Positions 1-12,300 of a stretch of 64,000 bases of DNA are shown here, piece by piece. Within the stretch, counting starts at the first letter, position 1; every line of letters begins with the position of its first letter. Position numbers and translations under genes: made by a program. The notes below the pieces were generated by a model. It ran no database searches, was not told where the DNA came from, and saw nothing but the letters and a program-made list of their open reading frames with translations. This DNA comes from Chiridota heheva. Taxonomy: Eukaryota; Echinodermata; Holothuroidea; Apodida; Chiridotidae. Location: the NCBI GenBank assembly GCA_020152595.1, contig JAIGNY010004486.1, positions 1,551,001-1,615,000 on the forward strand, read 5' to 3'.

Positions 1-3000
1 ACCCCTAAATCATCTCCCCAACCCCTGCTTCTCTGATGACTGCAAAACCGCCATCAAGAACAGGAAAAAAGCCCTCAGGAACTTCAAAACTAACCCGACC
101 ACCCATAACCTTAACCTCTTTCGCATCAGCTGTGCCAAGGCCAGACGCACTATCAAGGACAGTAAAACCAACACTTGGAACAACTTCATTTCTTCTCTCA
201 CCACCAACACCCCCACTAAGAAGATTTGGAGAGTGGTTAACAGCTTCCACGGCAGAGTGGGCAAATCTCCATCCCCCATCTCTTTTGGAATGGTGACCTT
301 CTCACCGCGAAAAAGGACATCATTAACCACCTCGCTGCCTCTTTCAGCAACATCTTGTCCTCGACCAACTACTTCAATGCCTTCAAAACCAAAAAAGCTT
401 GTGATGAAGCCCGGAGAATCACTTTTCCCTCCGACAACTCTGAAAGCTACAACACCCCTCTCACCCTTTCTATATTAAATCAAGCCATCCACGATGCTGG
501 CTGCACCTCCAAGGGCCTAGATAACATTCCCCACCAATTCCTAAAACACCTCTTCAACAAGGCCACCACTACCCTACTCACCATCCTCAACCACATTTGG
601 TCCTCACACTCCTTTCTCCTTATCTGGAGGACAGCTATCGTCACCCCTGTCCCTAAACTGGGAAAGGACAGTACCGACCCCTCCAGCTACCGCCCCATCG
701 CCCTCACCTGCTGTCTCTGTAAAATTATGGAAACGATCATTAACCAGAGACTAAACTGCTTCCTTGAGACCAATAGAATCCTCTCCCCTCACCAAAGCGG
801 CTTTCGAAACATCACAATCCCCTGGACCAGTTAAATTCACTCAACACTGCTATTTGGGAATCCTTTGCAAAAAAGGAACATCTCATTCTCATCTTTTTTG
901 ACCTCGAGAAAGCTTTCGACACTATTGGAAATATGGCATTCCACAAACTTCACACCATCGGCCTCAGAGGGCACCTCCCCACCTTTATTTTAAACTTCCT
1001 CTCACCCAGGCAGTTCCAAGTTCGTATTGGCCCCACCCTCTCCAACCCCTATCCCCAAGAAGCGGGGTCCCCCAAGGCAGCATCCGCTCTCCCACTCTCT
1101 TCAACCTGAGCATTAAGGACATAGCGTACAACCTTGGCCCCAACATCAAACATGCCCTCTACGTGGACGACTTCATCATCTCCTACTCCTCCGCAAGCTT
1201 TCCTTTTGTCAAAAATAGGCTTCAACTCAACCTCGACTGGCTGCAAGACGGGTGCAACAACAACGGTTTTAAATTTTCCAAAGACAAGCTAGTCTGCATG
1301 CACTTCTGTCATTTCAACAACCTCCACCCCAACTTGAAGCTCGTGCTTAATGGCAATCCAATTCCTAAAGTTGACCACACTAAGTTCCTGGATTAAATTC
1401 TAGACCACAAGCTCTCCTATATACAAACAACACATCACCAACCTGAAACAGAATTGCAACAGCTCCCTTAACATTCTTTGCCTCCTCTCCAATACCACCT
1501 GGGGTGCAAACTGGCATGTTCTCCTCAAAATCTTCAGGGTCACTATTCGTGCCAAGCTTGACTACGGCAATATTGTCTACTGTGTCGCTCACTCTTACCT
1601 CAATCACATCAACACCATCCAAAATGAAGCCCTCAGGCTTTGTCTCCATGTTGAAGCCAACGAACCCCCCTTTCTGCTAAGGTGTAGAAAGCTTAGCCTC
1701 TCCTATGCTTTAAGAGCCCTCACCAAGACCCAGATCCTGTTTACAACCTCATTAGGTACACACATTTCTCCACCTTCTTTGATTGGACTAAAACCCTATC
1801 CCCTTCCTTCAGCTTATGCATTAAATCAGACCTTTTCCATCTTGACATCAATCCCACCACTCTCAGCACTTTCTCCTGGCCCACTTTTCCTCCCTGGGCC
1901 ACCCCTCTCCCTACTACCCACCTGGACCTCTCCATTCATCACAAAACCCAAACCCACCCTAACCTCTTCATCAACCTCCACAGCAAAATCAGAGACCAAC
2001 TCTCAAACTATACCTCCATCTATACTGATGGCTCCAAGGAAAGCGACAAGATAGCTGCTGCTGCTGTCATCCAAGACATCACCCTCAGTAGCAGGCTTCC
2101 CGACTACTCATCCATCTTCTCGTCCAAGGCCAAGGCCATCCTCCTTGCCCTCAACTTATTGAATACTCTTCTCTCAGCCACTTTGCCATCTTTTCCGACT
2201 CCAAGGCTGTCCTTACTTCATTACTCAATGTTAAATAGGGTAACCCCACATCTCACCTCATCCTCCGTAAATTCCTTTCGCCCCCCCTCCGTAGGAAACA
2301 TATTCTTTTCTTCTGGATACCCAGCCATGTTGGCATCCCTGGCAATGACAGTGCTGATGCAGCTACTAAGCTTGCCCTCACCCTTCCCCCTATCCCTTTT
2401 CCTAAAACCTTTCTGACATCAAACCGCTTATCGCTTCCCTTGTTCGTGGCCGCTGGCAAATCTCATGGGACTCCCAAATTGATAACAAACTCCAAGTCAT
2501 CCAGCCCACCATTCCAATCACACCCACCCATTCACAACCTGTCCTGTGTCGACAACGTCCACATTACCCGCCTTAGAATAGGTCACACCCACCTCACTCA
2601 CTCCCACCTCCTTACTGGCTCTCCCCCTTACCCCTCTGCAACAAAAGCCATTGCACCCTCACAGTCCATTACATTATCCTTGCATGCCCCCTGTACAACC
2701 GTCCCAGAGCTTCCCTTGCTGCCCACAACTCAGTAGCCAAGCTCTTCAAAAAAATTCCTCCGGATAAAATTATCTCCTTCCTTCATCATGCTTCCCTCTA
2801 CAACCATATTTAGTCCTCCCCAACCCCTCTCTCTCTACATTATTTCTTCACCCATACACCTCCTCTCTCGATCCCAGCTTTCTGGCTTTTAGTTCTCGTG
2901 TTTCTCTCAGTCCACCTGTTTACTCTCCTTCCTGCCTCTGAAATAATCTAACCTCTCAGGTACAATTTGACCCTTGCTGTTGTGGTGCTGTTAAACTCCC

Positions 3001-3017
3001 ATCAAACAAACAAACTA
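1..3017 (+). mobile_element. I/Nimb-like non-LTR retrotransposon, 5' end outside window, decayed
   Basis: This is a LINE copy that enters from the left edge. Reading across frames gives the sequence before the RT (DCKTAIKNRKKAL near 40), then RT box SYRPIALTC near 690, catalytic box FDLEKAFDT near 897, a GVPQGS-type box near 1065 that is broken by a missing base, and ALYVDD near 1158. An RNase H domain follows, with IYTDGSK near 2018 and WIPSHVGIPGNDSADA near 2320. RT followed by RNase H is known from the I, Nimb and related LINE clades. The body ends in a 3' tail of CAAA units near 3002-3017. Stops and frameshifts near 830, 1065 and 1395 make it non-functional. A related copy lies inverted at 42035-44115. 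The clade name is inferred from domain order. Confidence 0.85.
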
Positions 3018-3142
3018 TGTGTGACACCTAATGCCTTGAGTGGGATGCCATGTGTCTTTTGTGTGCTCCATTTGGAATATATTCCATATGTTTTCATCAC
3101 AAAGAATGATTGACTACTAATAATTGCTCTTTTTCTGTCCAG

Positions 3143-3305
3143 GGAGCTGGCTCAGTTTGAGACCCAAAGGCACACATACATCAAGGCTCTTGAGGAAGCA
3201 CAAAGAGACAAGGATCTCTTAGAGAAGAAGCTGCAGGTGGAGGCGATGAGACTTGAGGCAGAGAGAAAGAAGCTGCTACTCAGCCAACAAGCATTGGAAG
3301 AAAAG
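3143..3305 (+). CDS. TMF1: TMF1 coding exon A
   Basis: The exon is 163 bp, preceded by TTTTTCTGTCCAG and followed by GTATGT. It begins with the last base of a split codon and ends on a codon boundary. It encodes about 54 residues of heptad-like, Glu/Lys/Leu-rich coiled coil starting ELAQFETQRHTYIK. It starts only 125 bp after the LINE tail, so the LINE sits in the preceding intron. Confidence 0.9.
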
Positions 3306-6300
3306 GTATGTGTGGCAGATATGAATATGCTTCACTGTGCAACAAATATTCTCACTATTTCCAGTTGAGGTCGATTAAACAAATTTTTGAAAGAATTAAA
3401 AGCATACTTTCAACTGAAATGAAGCATTGAGAAGTTAAATATGTTGAACAATTGCATAGGTTATGAGCATGATTTATGGATGGTGAAAACAAACTATAAT
3501 CAAGCACCTAATCTTTTCAAAAGAAATTTCCACAAACTTTTAGAATTCAAAGAGTTCATGAAACCACAAGGGTTTTTTTTCTTCTTCAGATTAATTCTGA
3601 GAAGAATCTAAATCACTTGTGTTTGGCCTTTTATTGTGGCTGAAACAAAGGTTTGGCCATTAGTTTAGAGATCTTGATGGAACAATGTTGTTTTTTGATG
3701 GGTTTGAAAGAAAATTTCATGATCTTTCTGGCACAATTTTACCATCTCTGTCACAATTTCACCATCTTTGTCACAATTTCACCATCTCTATCACAGTTTC
3801 ACCATCTCTGTCACAGTTCCACCATCTCTGTCACAGTTTCATCTCTGTCACAGTTTCACCACTTCTGTCACAGTCTCACCATCTCTGTCACAGTTTCTCC
3901 ATCTCTCACAATTTCACCATCTCTGTCACAGTTTCACCATCTCTGTCACAGTTTAACCATCTCTGTTACAGTTTCACCTTCTCTGTCACAATTTCACCAT
4001 CTCTGTCACAGTTTCACCATCTCTGTCACAGTTTTCCCATCTCTGTCACAGTTTTCCCATCTCTGTCAGTTTCACCATCTCTGTCAGTTTCACCATCTCT
4101 GTCACAGTTTCACCATCTCTGTCACAGTTTCACCATCTCTGTCACAGTTTCACCATCTCTGTCACAGTTTTACCATCTCTGTCACAGTTTCACCCTCTCT
4201 GTCACAGTTTCTTCATCTCTGTCACAGTTTTACCATCTCTGTCACAGTTTCACCATTTCTGTCACAGTTTCACCATCTCTGTCAGTTTCACCATCTCTGT
4301 CACAGTTTTACCATCTCTGTCACAGTTTTACCATCTCTGTCACAGTTTCACCATCTCTGTCACAGTTTCACCATCTCTGTCACAGTTCCACCATCTCTGT
4401 CACAGTTTCACCATCTCTGTCACAATTTCACCATCTCTGTCACAATTTCACCATCTCTGTCGATGTGCCATTAAACTTAAACAATCCATCAACCATCAGA
4501 ATCATTCATGCAATCAAGAATTTGAGTCACCTCCAACCTTTCCAAATCCAAATAATGAACCCAGAACTCGTCATGTATTGCTTGCTGACAGATCTTTCTC
4601 TTGTTTTGTCCAAAGAAATTGAATAAACTCCCAATCAGAAATGCATTTCTTGTTTTGCCTTCAAGATGCTTACTTATTTGAACAAGCATGAATGTAGTTA
4701 CTGTTTACCAAGTGCTTCTGTGCAAACTTCTCTTTATTTTGATTCTTTATTAGTTTCATGGATTGATTGATTGATTCATTGTTTTTTTTTTTTTCAGGAG
4801 AGGCAGAGTGAGCAAGAGAAGCGTATCAGTCCATCATTGCAGTCCTCGGGAGCAAGCACCCCTACCAAGACAGAGAGATTCCCAATATTTGCATCAACTC
4901 CCAGCCTGTCATCACAGGTAGGAAAATGTCATGTGATCAAAGTATTGAAATAAACATTTCAAGTTTTCTTGAATATTGCCTGTTTTCAGGTTTCATAAGG
5001 GTTTGAATGATTCAATACCAAGCCAAAAAAATGTTTTATGTTGTGTTATCAAACCATAACAAGTGCTCCATGCCCTCTGTCAGCCTAAAAATTGGTGCTC
5101 CATGCCCTCTCATCCTAAAAATTGGTGCTCCACGCCCTCTGTCAGCCTAAAAATTGGTGTGCCATGCCCTTTGTCAGCCTAAAAATTGGTGCTCCACGCC
5201 CTCTGTCAGCCTAAAAATTGGTGCGCCATGCCCTTTGTCATCCTAAAAATTGGTGCTCCACGCCCTCTGTCATCCTAAAAATTGGTGCTCCACGCCCTCT
5301 GTCATCCTAAAAATTGGTGCTCCACGCCCTCTGTCAGCCTAAAAATGGTGCGCCATGCCCTTTGTCAGCCTAAAAATTGGTGCTCCACGCCCTCTGTCAG
5401 CCTAAAATTGGTGCTCCACGCCCTCTGTCAGCCTAAAATTGGTGCGCCATGCCCTTTGTCAGCCTAAAAATTGGTGCTCCACGCCCTCTGTCAGCCTAAA
5501 AATTGGTGCTCCACGCCCTCTGTCAGCCTAAAAATTGGTGCGCCATGCCCTTTGTCATCCTAAAAATTGGTGCTCCACGCCCTCTGTCAGCCTAAAAATT
5601 GGTGCGCCATGCCCTTTGTCAGCCTAAAAATTGGTGCTCCACGCCTCTGTCAGCCTAAAAATTGGTGCGCCATGCCCTTTGTCAGCCTAAAAATTGGTGC
5701 TCTACGCCCTCTGTCAGCCTAAAAATTGTGCGCCATGCCCTTTGTCAGCCTAAAAATTGGTGCTCCACGCCCTCTGTCAGCCTAAAAATTGGTGCTCCAC
5801 GCTCTTTGTCAGCCTAAAAATTGGTGCCCTCTGTCAGCCTAAAAATTGGTGCTCCACGCCCTCTGTCAGCCTAAAAATTGGTGCGCCATGCCCTTTGTCA
5901 GCCTAAAAATTGGTGCTCCACACCCTCTGTCAGCCTAAAAATTGGTGCTCCACACCCTCTGTCAGCCTAAAAATTGGTGCTCCACACCCTCTGTCAGCCT
6001 AAAAATTGGTGCTCCACACCCTTTGTCAGCCTAAAAATTGGTGCTCCATGCCCTCTGTCAGCCTAAAAATTGGTACTCCACGCCCTCTGTCAGCCTAAAA
6101 ATTGGTGCGCCATGCACCTTTGTCAGCCTGAAAATTGGTGCTCCACACCCTCTGTCAGCCTAAAAATTGGTGCTCCACGCCCTTTGTCAGCCTTAAAATT
6201 GGTGCTCCACGCCCTCTGTCAGCCTAAAAATTGGTGCTCCACGCCCTTTGTCAGCCTTAAAATTGGTGCCCTCTGTCAGCCTAAAAGTTGGTGCTCCACG

Positions 6301-9300
6301 CCCTCTGTCAGCCTAAAAATTGGTGCGCCATGCCCTTTGTCAGCCTAAAAATTGGTGCTCTACACCCTCTGTCAGCCTAAAGATTGGTGCTCCACGCCCT
6401 CTGTCAGCCTAAAAATTGGTGCGCCATGCCCTTTGTCAGCCTAAAAATTGGTGCTCCATGCCCTCTGTCAGCCTGAAATTGGTGCTCCACACCCTCTGTC
6501 AGCCTAAAAATTGGTGCTCCGCCCTTTGTCAGCCTAAAAATTGGTGCCCTCTGTCAGCCTAAAAGTTGGTGCTCCACGCCCTCTGTCAGCCTAAAAATTG
6601 GTGCGCCATGCCCTTTGTCAGCCTAAAAATTGGTGCTCCACACCCTCTGTCAGCCTAAAAATTGGTGCTCCACGCCCTTTGTTATCCTAAAAATTGGTGC
6701 GCCATGCCCTCTGTCAGCCTAAAAATTGGTGCTCCACGCCCTTTGTCAGCCTAAAAATTGGTGTTCCATGCCCTCTGTCAGCCTAAAAATTGGTACTCCA
6801 CGCCCTCTGTCAGCCTAAAAATTGGTGCGCCATGCCCTTTGTCAGCCTAAAATTGGTGCTCCACACCCTCTGTCAGCCTAAAAGTTGGTGCTCCACGCCC
6901 TTTGTCATCCTAAAAATTGGTGCTCCACGCCCTCTGTCAGCCTAAAAGTTGGTGCTCCACGCCCTCTGTCAGCCTAGAAATTGGTGCTCCACACCCTCTG
7001 TCAGCCTAAAGATTGGTGCTCCATGCCCTCTGTCAGCCTAGAAATTGGTGAGGACACCATAAAACTTTCAGAGACTGCAGAATCTGGATATTATTTTTGA
7101 CAGCCAGATGTCCATGGTAAACCAAGTTCCAACACTCACTCGTTGTGCCTCATTTAATCTTCACAACATCCCTCGTATCCGTCGCTGTCTAGACTTTAAT
7201 ACATGCAATGATGTTGTGCCCTCACTCTTTCTGTCTAGACTGGATTATGGCAATGTCCTGTTTCTGGGTGCTATGGCATCTGCTATTGCAAGGTTGCAAC
7301 ATCTGCAAATCTGGGCTGGGCTGGGCTGGTTATGGTTTGCAGAATATTTTCTTCCTAAATAGGTCGTTAAACATGATACTACTGTTTTATTTGAACAGAG
7401 TGATATCCTGGAGAGAACCATGTCTTTCAGTGGAGAAAGGTTGACATATGAGAACTTTATGTCTGGCTCTGGATCGGCCGTCGTTGAGAATCTTCAGGCT
7501 CAGGTGAAGCAGAGAGATGGAGAGATTGCCCAGCTTCAGGTAAGATGCAACCTTGGGTAGAGAAAAGACCTTGAAATGAATTAAAGGTGAATGAACAAGC
7601 AGCTTACACTACAGTCCCTTTGCAGCAGGATGATGTGCGATTGGGTTCTCTAGGGGATACCCAAGTCTGTGGGGAGATCAACTGTACATTATCCCTTGAA
7701 GAAATGGATAACAAAGTCCATGAACCCTGTTCATGCACATCTTTCATATTTGAATATTGAGGTGAAAAGAATCAACAAACATATTCATTATTCAATAAAG
7801 TGTTAAAATCTAAAACAAAATTAAACATCTTCCATGTAAAAAGTAGAACAACCCTATATAATGTATCAAAATCTAAACAGTATTAAATAACTCTCCTATG
7901 AAAAGTAGAACAACCATGTAGAATGTATCAGTTTGACAACGTCAGCTTTTCACAGGATAATGTACAATGCAAATTAGGGGTTGTGTCAATCACATTGAAG
8001 AAAACACACATAAATGTGCATGAATTAAAGATTATTGAAATTTCGCACTATTAACTCTTTCACCTTCAGTTTGCTTTCATGCTGGCCCACCACTGTGGAA
8101 TGAATTACCCGTTAAAGTCAGAAACGGTTTCTCCATTGATGTGTTGACCTGAAGACTTTTCTCTTTGAGAAACACTTCTTACTTGCATAGCACCAGTTTT
8201 GTGTTTCATCTCTTTAATTTTCATGTTTTTATCTTATTGTTGGATAATTTTGTTTGTAAAGTACAGAGAACCTTGGGATTCTGCGCTATATAAGCACAGA
8301 GGAAGAAGCAAGTGTACTTTTGTCTTAGATTGCACTAAGTTATTTAAGCTCTATGGCACTATATGACATTTGTTGTTGATGTGCCAAATAGGTCTCATCA
8401 GGCAGAGAAGACGGAATGGCTCGAGACAATAACAGAAAGAGACCTTCTTTCTTACTTTTTGTAAAGCAATTCTGAAGTGAATCTACTCCTTGTAGTACTT
8501 ACTCGTACTCCAATGCTCATACTCAGGAAAAGAAGATGTCAAGTACTCGTATTTGTACTAATGGCTTTGGGACTCGTGCTCATGGCCATGTACTCATACT
8601 CACACTTATGAAAATGCTATGATTTATCTCTTTGAAGTCTTCATTCTCCCTATTGTTATCCAGATCTAAGCAGAAATGGGCCTGTTCTAAAGAGAAATTT
8701 TTGCCATCACCAGGTGTGAATACACTCACAATTCAAATCGCTGTAAAATGGTCAATTTGAAACCAATTTGATACAGCAATTTACCATTTAAGGGAGTTTT
8801 TATAGATTTTTAAACAATGTATTTACTTTGCATCTACATGCCTGTAGCCAGCGTAGGATACATGCATGGTTGTGCCCTTACATCAAATCAAATGCATGCT
8901 CTTGTGATTGTGCCTAGGATACATAAAATGCCTGCCCAAGTGCCCCTCTTGAAATGACATGCATGCCTACATAAAATAGCCAGCTTGAAGTGAAGGATAC
9001 ATGCATGCCTGTGCCAGCTCTTGATACATGCATGCCTTTAGCCAGCAAAATCATGCATGCCTAGCCAGTGTAGGCCCCTCTTGAAGTGATTGTGCCCCTC
9101 CCCCTTACATAAAATCAAACCTGCCCAAGTGCCCCTCTTGAAGTTATTGTGCCTCTTTCCCCTTACATAAAATCAAACCTGCCCAAGTGCCCCTCTTGAA
9201 GTGATTGTGCCCCTCCCCCTTACATAAAATCAAAGCTGCCCAAGTGCCCCTCTTGAAGTGATTGTGCCCTCCCCTTACATAAAATCAAACCTGCCCAAGT

Positions 9301-12300
9301 GCCCTCTTGAAGTGATTGTGCCCTCCCCTTACATAAAATCAAACCTGCCCAAGTGCCCCTCTTGAAGTGATTGTGCCCCTCCCCCTTACATAAAATCAAA
9401 CCTGCCCAAGTACCCCTCTTGAAGTGATTGTGCCCTCCCCCTTACATAAAATCAAACCTGCCTCAAGTGCCCCTCTTGAAGTGATTGTGCCCCTCCCCTT
9501 ACATAAAATCAAACCTGCCCAAGTGCCCCTCTTGAAAGTGATTGTGCCCCTCCCCTTACATAAAATCAAACCTGCCCAAGTGCCCCTCTTGAAGTGATTG
9601 TGCCCCCTCCCCCTTACATAAAATCAAACCTGCCCAAGTGCCCCTCTTGAAGTGATTGTGCCCCTCCCCTTACATAAAATCAAATCAAGTACCCCTCTTG
9701 TCCCTTACATAAAAAGTGCCCCTCTTGAAGTGATTGTGCCCCTCCCCTTACATAAAATCAAACCTGCCCAAGTGCCCCTCTTGAAGTGATTGTGCCCCTC
9801 CCCTTACATAAAATCAAACCTGCCCAAGTACCCCTCTTGAAGTGATTGTGCCCCTCTTAAAATCAAACCTGATTCTTGCCTCTTTCCCCTTACATAAAAT
9901 CAAACCTGCCCAAGTGCCCCTCTTGAAGTTATTGTGCCCCTCCCCCCTTACATCAAATCTGTCCAAGTGCCCCTCTTGAAGTGATTGTGCCTCTTTCCCC
10001 TTACATCAAATCAAACCTGCCCAAGTGCCCCTCTTGAAGTTATTGTGCCCCTCCCCCCTTACATCAAATCAAACCTGCCCAAGTGCCCCTCTTGAAGTGA
10101 TTGTGCCCCCTCCCCTTACATAAAATCAAACCTGCCCAAGTGCCCCTCTTGAAGTGATTGTGCCCCCCCCTTACATAAAATCAAACTGCCTAAGTGAACC
10201 TCTTGAAGTGATTGTGCCCCTCCCCCTTACATAAAATCAAACCTGCCCAAGTGCCCCTCTTGAAGTGATTGTGCCCCTCCCCCTTACATAAAATCAAACC
10301 TGCCCAAGTGCCCCTCTTGAAGTGATTGTGCCCCTCCCCTTACATAAAATCAAACCTGTCCAAGTGCCCCTCTTGAAGTGATTGTGCCCCTCCCCTTACA
10401 TAAAATCAAACCTGCCCAAGTGCCCCTCTTGAAGTGATTGTGCCCTCCCCCTTACATAAAATCAAACCTGCCCAAGTGCCCCTCTTGAATTGATTGTGCC
10501 CCTCCCCTTACATCAAATCAAACCTGCCCAAGTGCCCTTCTTGAAGTGATTGTGCCCCTCCCCCTTACATAAAATCAAACCTGCCCAAGTGCCCCTCTTG
10601 AAGTGATTGTGCCCCTCCCCCTTACATAAAATCAAACCTGTCCAAGTGCCCCTCTTGAAGTGATTGTGCCCTCCCCTTACATAAAATCAAACCTGCCCAA
10701 GTGCCCCTCTTGAAGTGATTGTGCCCCTCCCCTTACATAAAATCAAACCTGCTCAAGTGCCCCTCTTGAAGTGATTGTGCCCTCCCCTTACATAAAATCA
10801 AACCTGCCCAAGTGCCCCTCTTGAATTGATTGTGCCCCTCCCCTTACATCAAATCAAACCTGCCCATAAAAGTACCCCCTCTTGAAGTGATTGTGCCCCT
10901 TTCCCCCTTACATAAAATCAAACCTGCCCAAAGTGCCCCTCAAGTGCCCCCCCTCTTGAAGTGCCCTCTTGAAATGATTGTGCCCCTTTTCCCTTACATA
11001 AAATCAAACCTGCCCAAGTGCCCCTCTAGAAATGATTGTGCCCCTCCCCCTTACATAAAATCAAAGCTGCCCAAGTGCCCCTCTTGAAGTGATTGTGCCC
11101 TCTCCCCTGACATAAAATCAAACCTGCCCAAGTGCCCCTCTTGAATTGATTGTGCCCTCCCCTTACATAAAATCAAATCAATTTGACATAAAATCTGCCC
11201 AAGTACCCCTCTTGAAGTGATTGTGCCCCCCCCCTTACATAAAATCAAATAAGCCCCTCTTCAATTGTGCCCAAACAAACATCAAATCAAACCAGCCCAA
11301 GTACCCCTCTTGAAGTTATTGTGCCCCTCCCCCCTTACATCAAATCAAACCTGCCCAAGTACCCCTCTTGAAGTGATTGTGCCCCCTCCCCTTACATAAA
11401 ATCAAACCTGTCCAAGTGCCCCCCCACATAAAATTGAATTGATTGTGCCCCTCCCCCTTACATAAAATCAAATCAAGTGCCCCTCTTGAAGTGATTGTGG
11501 TCCCCTTACATTAAAAGACCTCATCAAACAAACAAACATCAAATCAAACCAGCCCAAGTACCCCTCTTGAAGTGATTGTGCCCCTCCCCCTTACATCAAA
11601 TCAAACCTGCCCAAGTGCCCCTCTTGAAGTGATTGTGCCCCTCCCCTTACATAAAATCAAACCTGCCCAAGTGCCCTCTTGAAGTGATTGTGCCCCTCCC
11701 CTTACATAAAATCAAACCTGCCCAAGTACCCCTCTTGAAGTGATTGTGCCCCTCCCCTTACATAAAATCAAACCTGCCCAAGTGCCCCTCTTGAATTGAT
11801 TGTGCCCCTCCCCTTACATAAAATCAAATCAATTTGACCTCCCCTTACATAAAATCAAACCTCGTGGTGCCCCTCTTGAAGTGACCATAAAATCATCAAA
11901 CAAACAAACATCAAATCAAACCTGCCCAAGTGCCCCTCTTGAAGTTATTGTGCCCCTCCCCTTACATAAAATCAAACCTGCCCAAGTGCCCCTCTTGAAG
12001 TGATTGTGCCCCTCCCCTTACATCAAATCAAACCTGCCCAAGTGCCCTCTTGAAGTGATTGTGCCCCTCCCCCTTACATCAAATCAAACCTGTCCAAGTG
12101 CCCCTCTTGAAGTGATTGTGCCCCTCCCCCCTTACATCAAATCAAAGCTGCCCAAGTGCCCTTCTTGAAGTGATTGTGCCCTTCTCCCCTTACATTAAAT
12201 CAAACCTGCCCAAGTGCCTCTTGAAGTGATTGTGCCCCTCCCCTTACATAAAATCAAACCTGCCCAAGTGCCCCTCTTGAAGTGATTGTGCCCCTCCCCC

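Noticed and set aside
3653..4626. 273- and 313-codon overlapping frames
   Set aside because: Both are frames of the 20-bp intron array inside TMF1, extended a little into flanking DNA.
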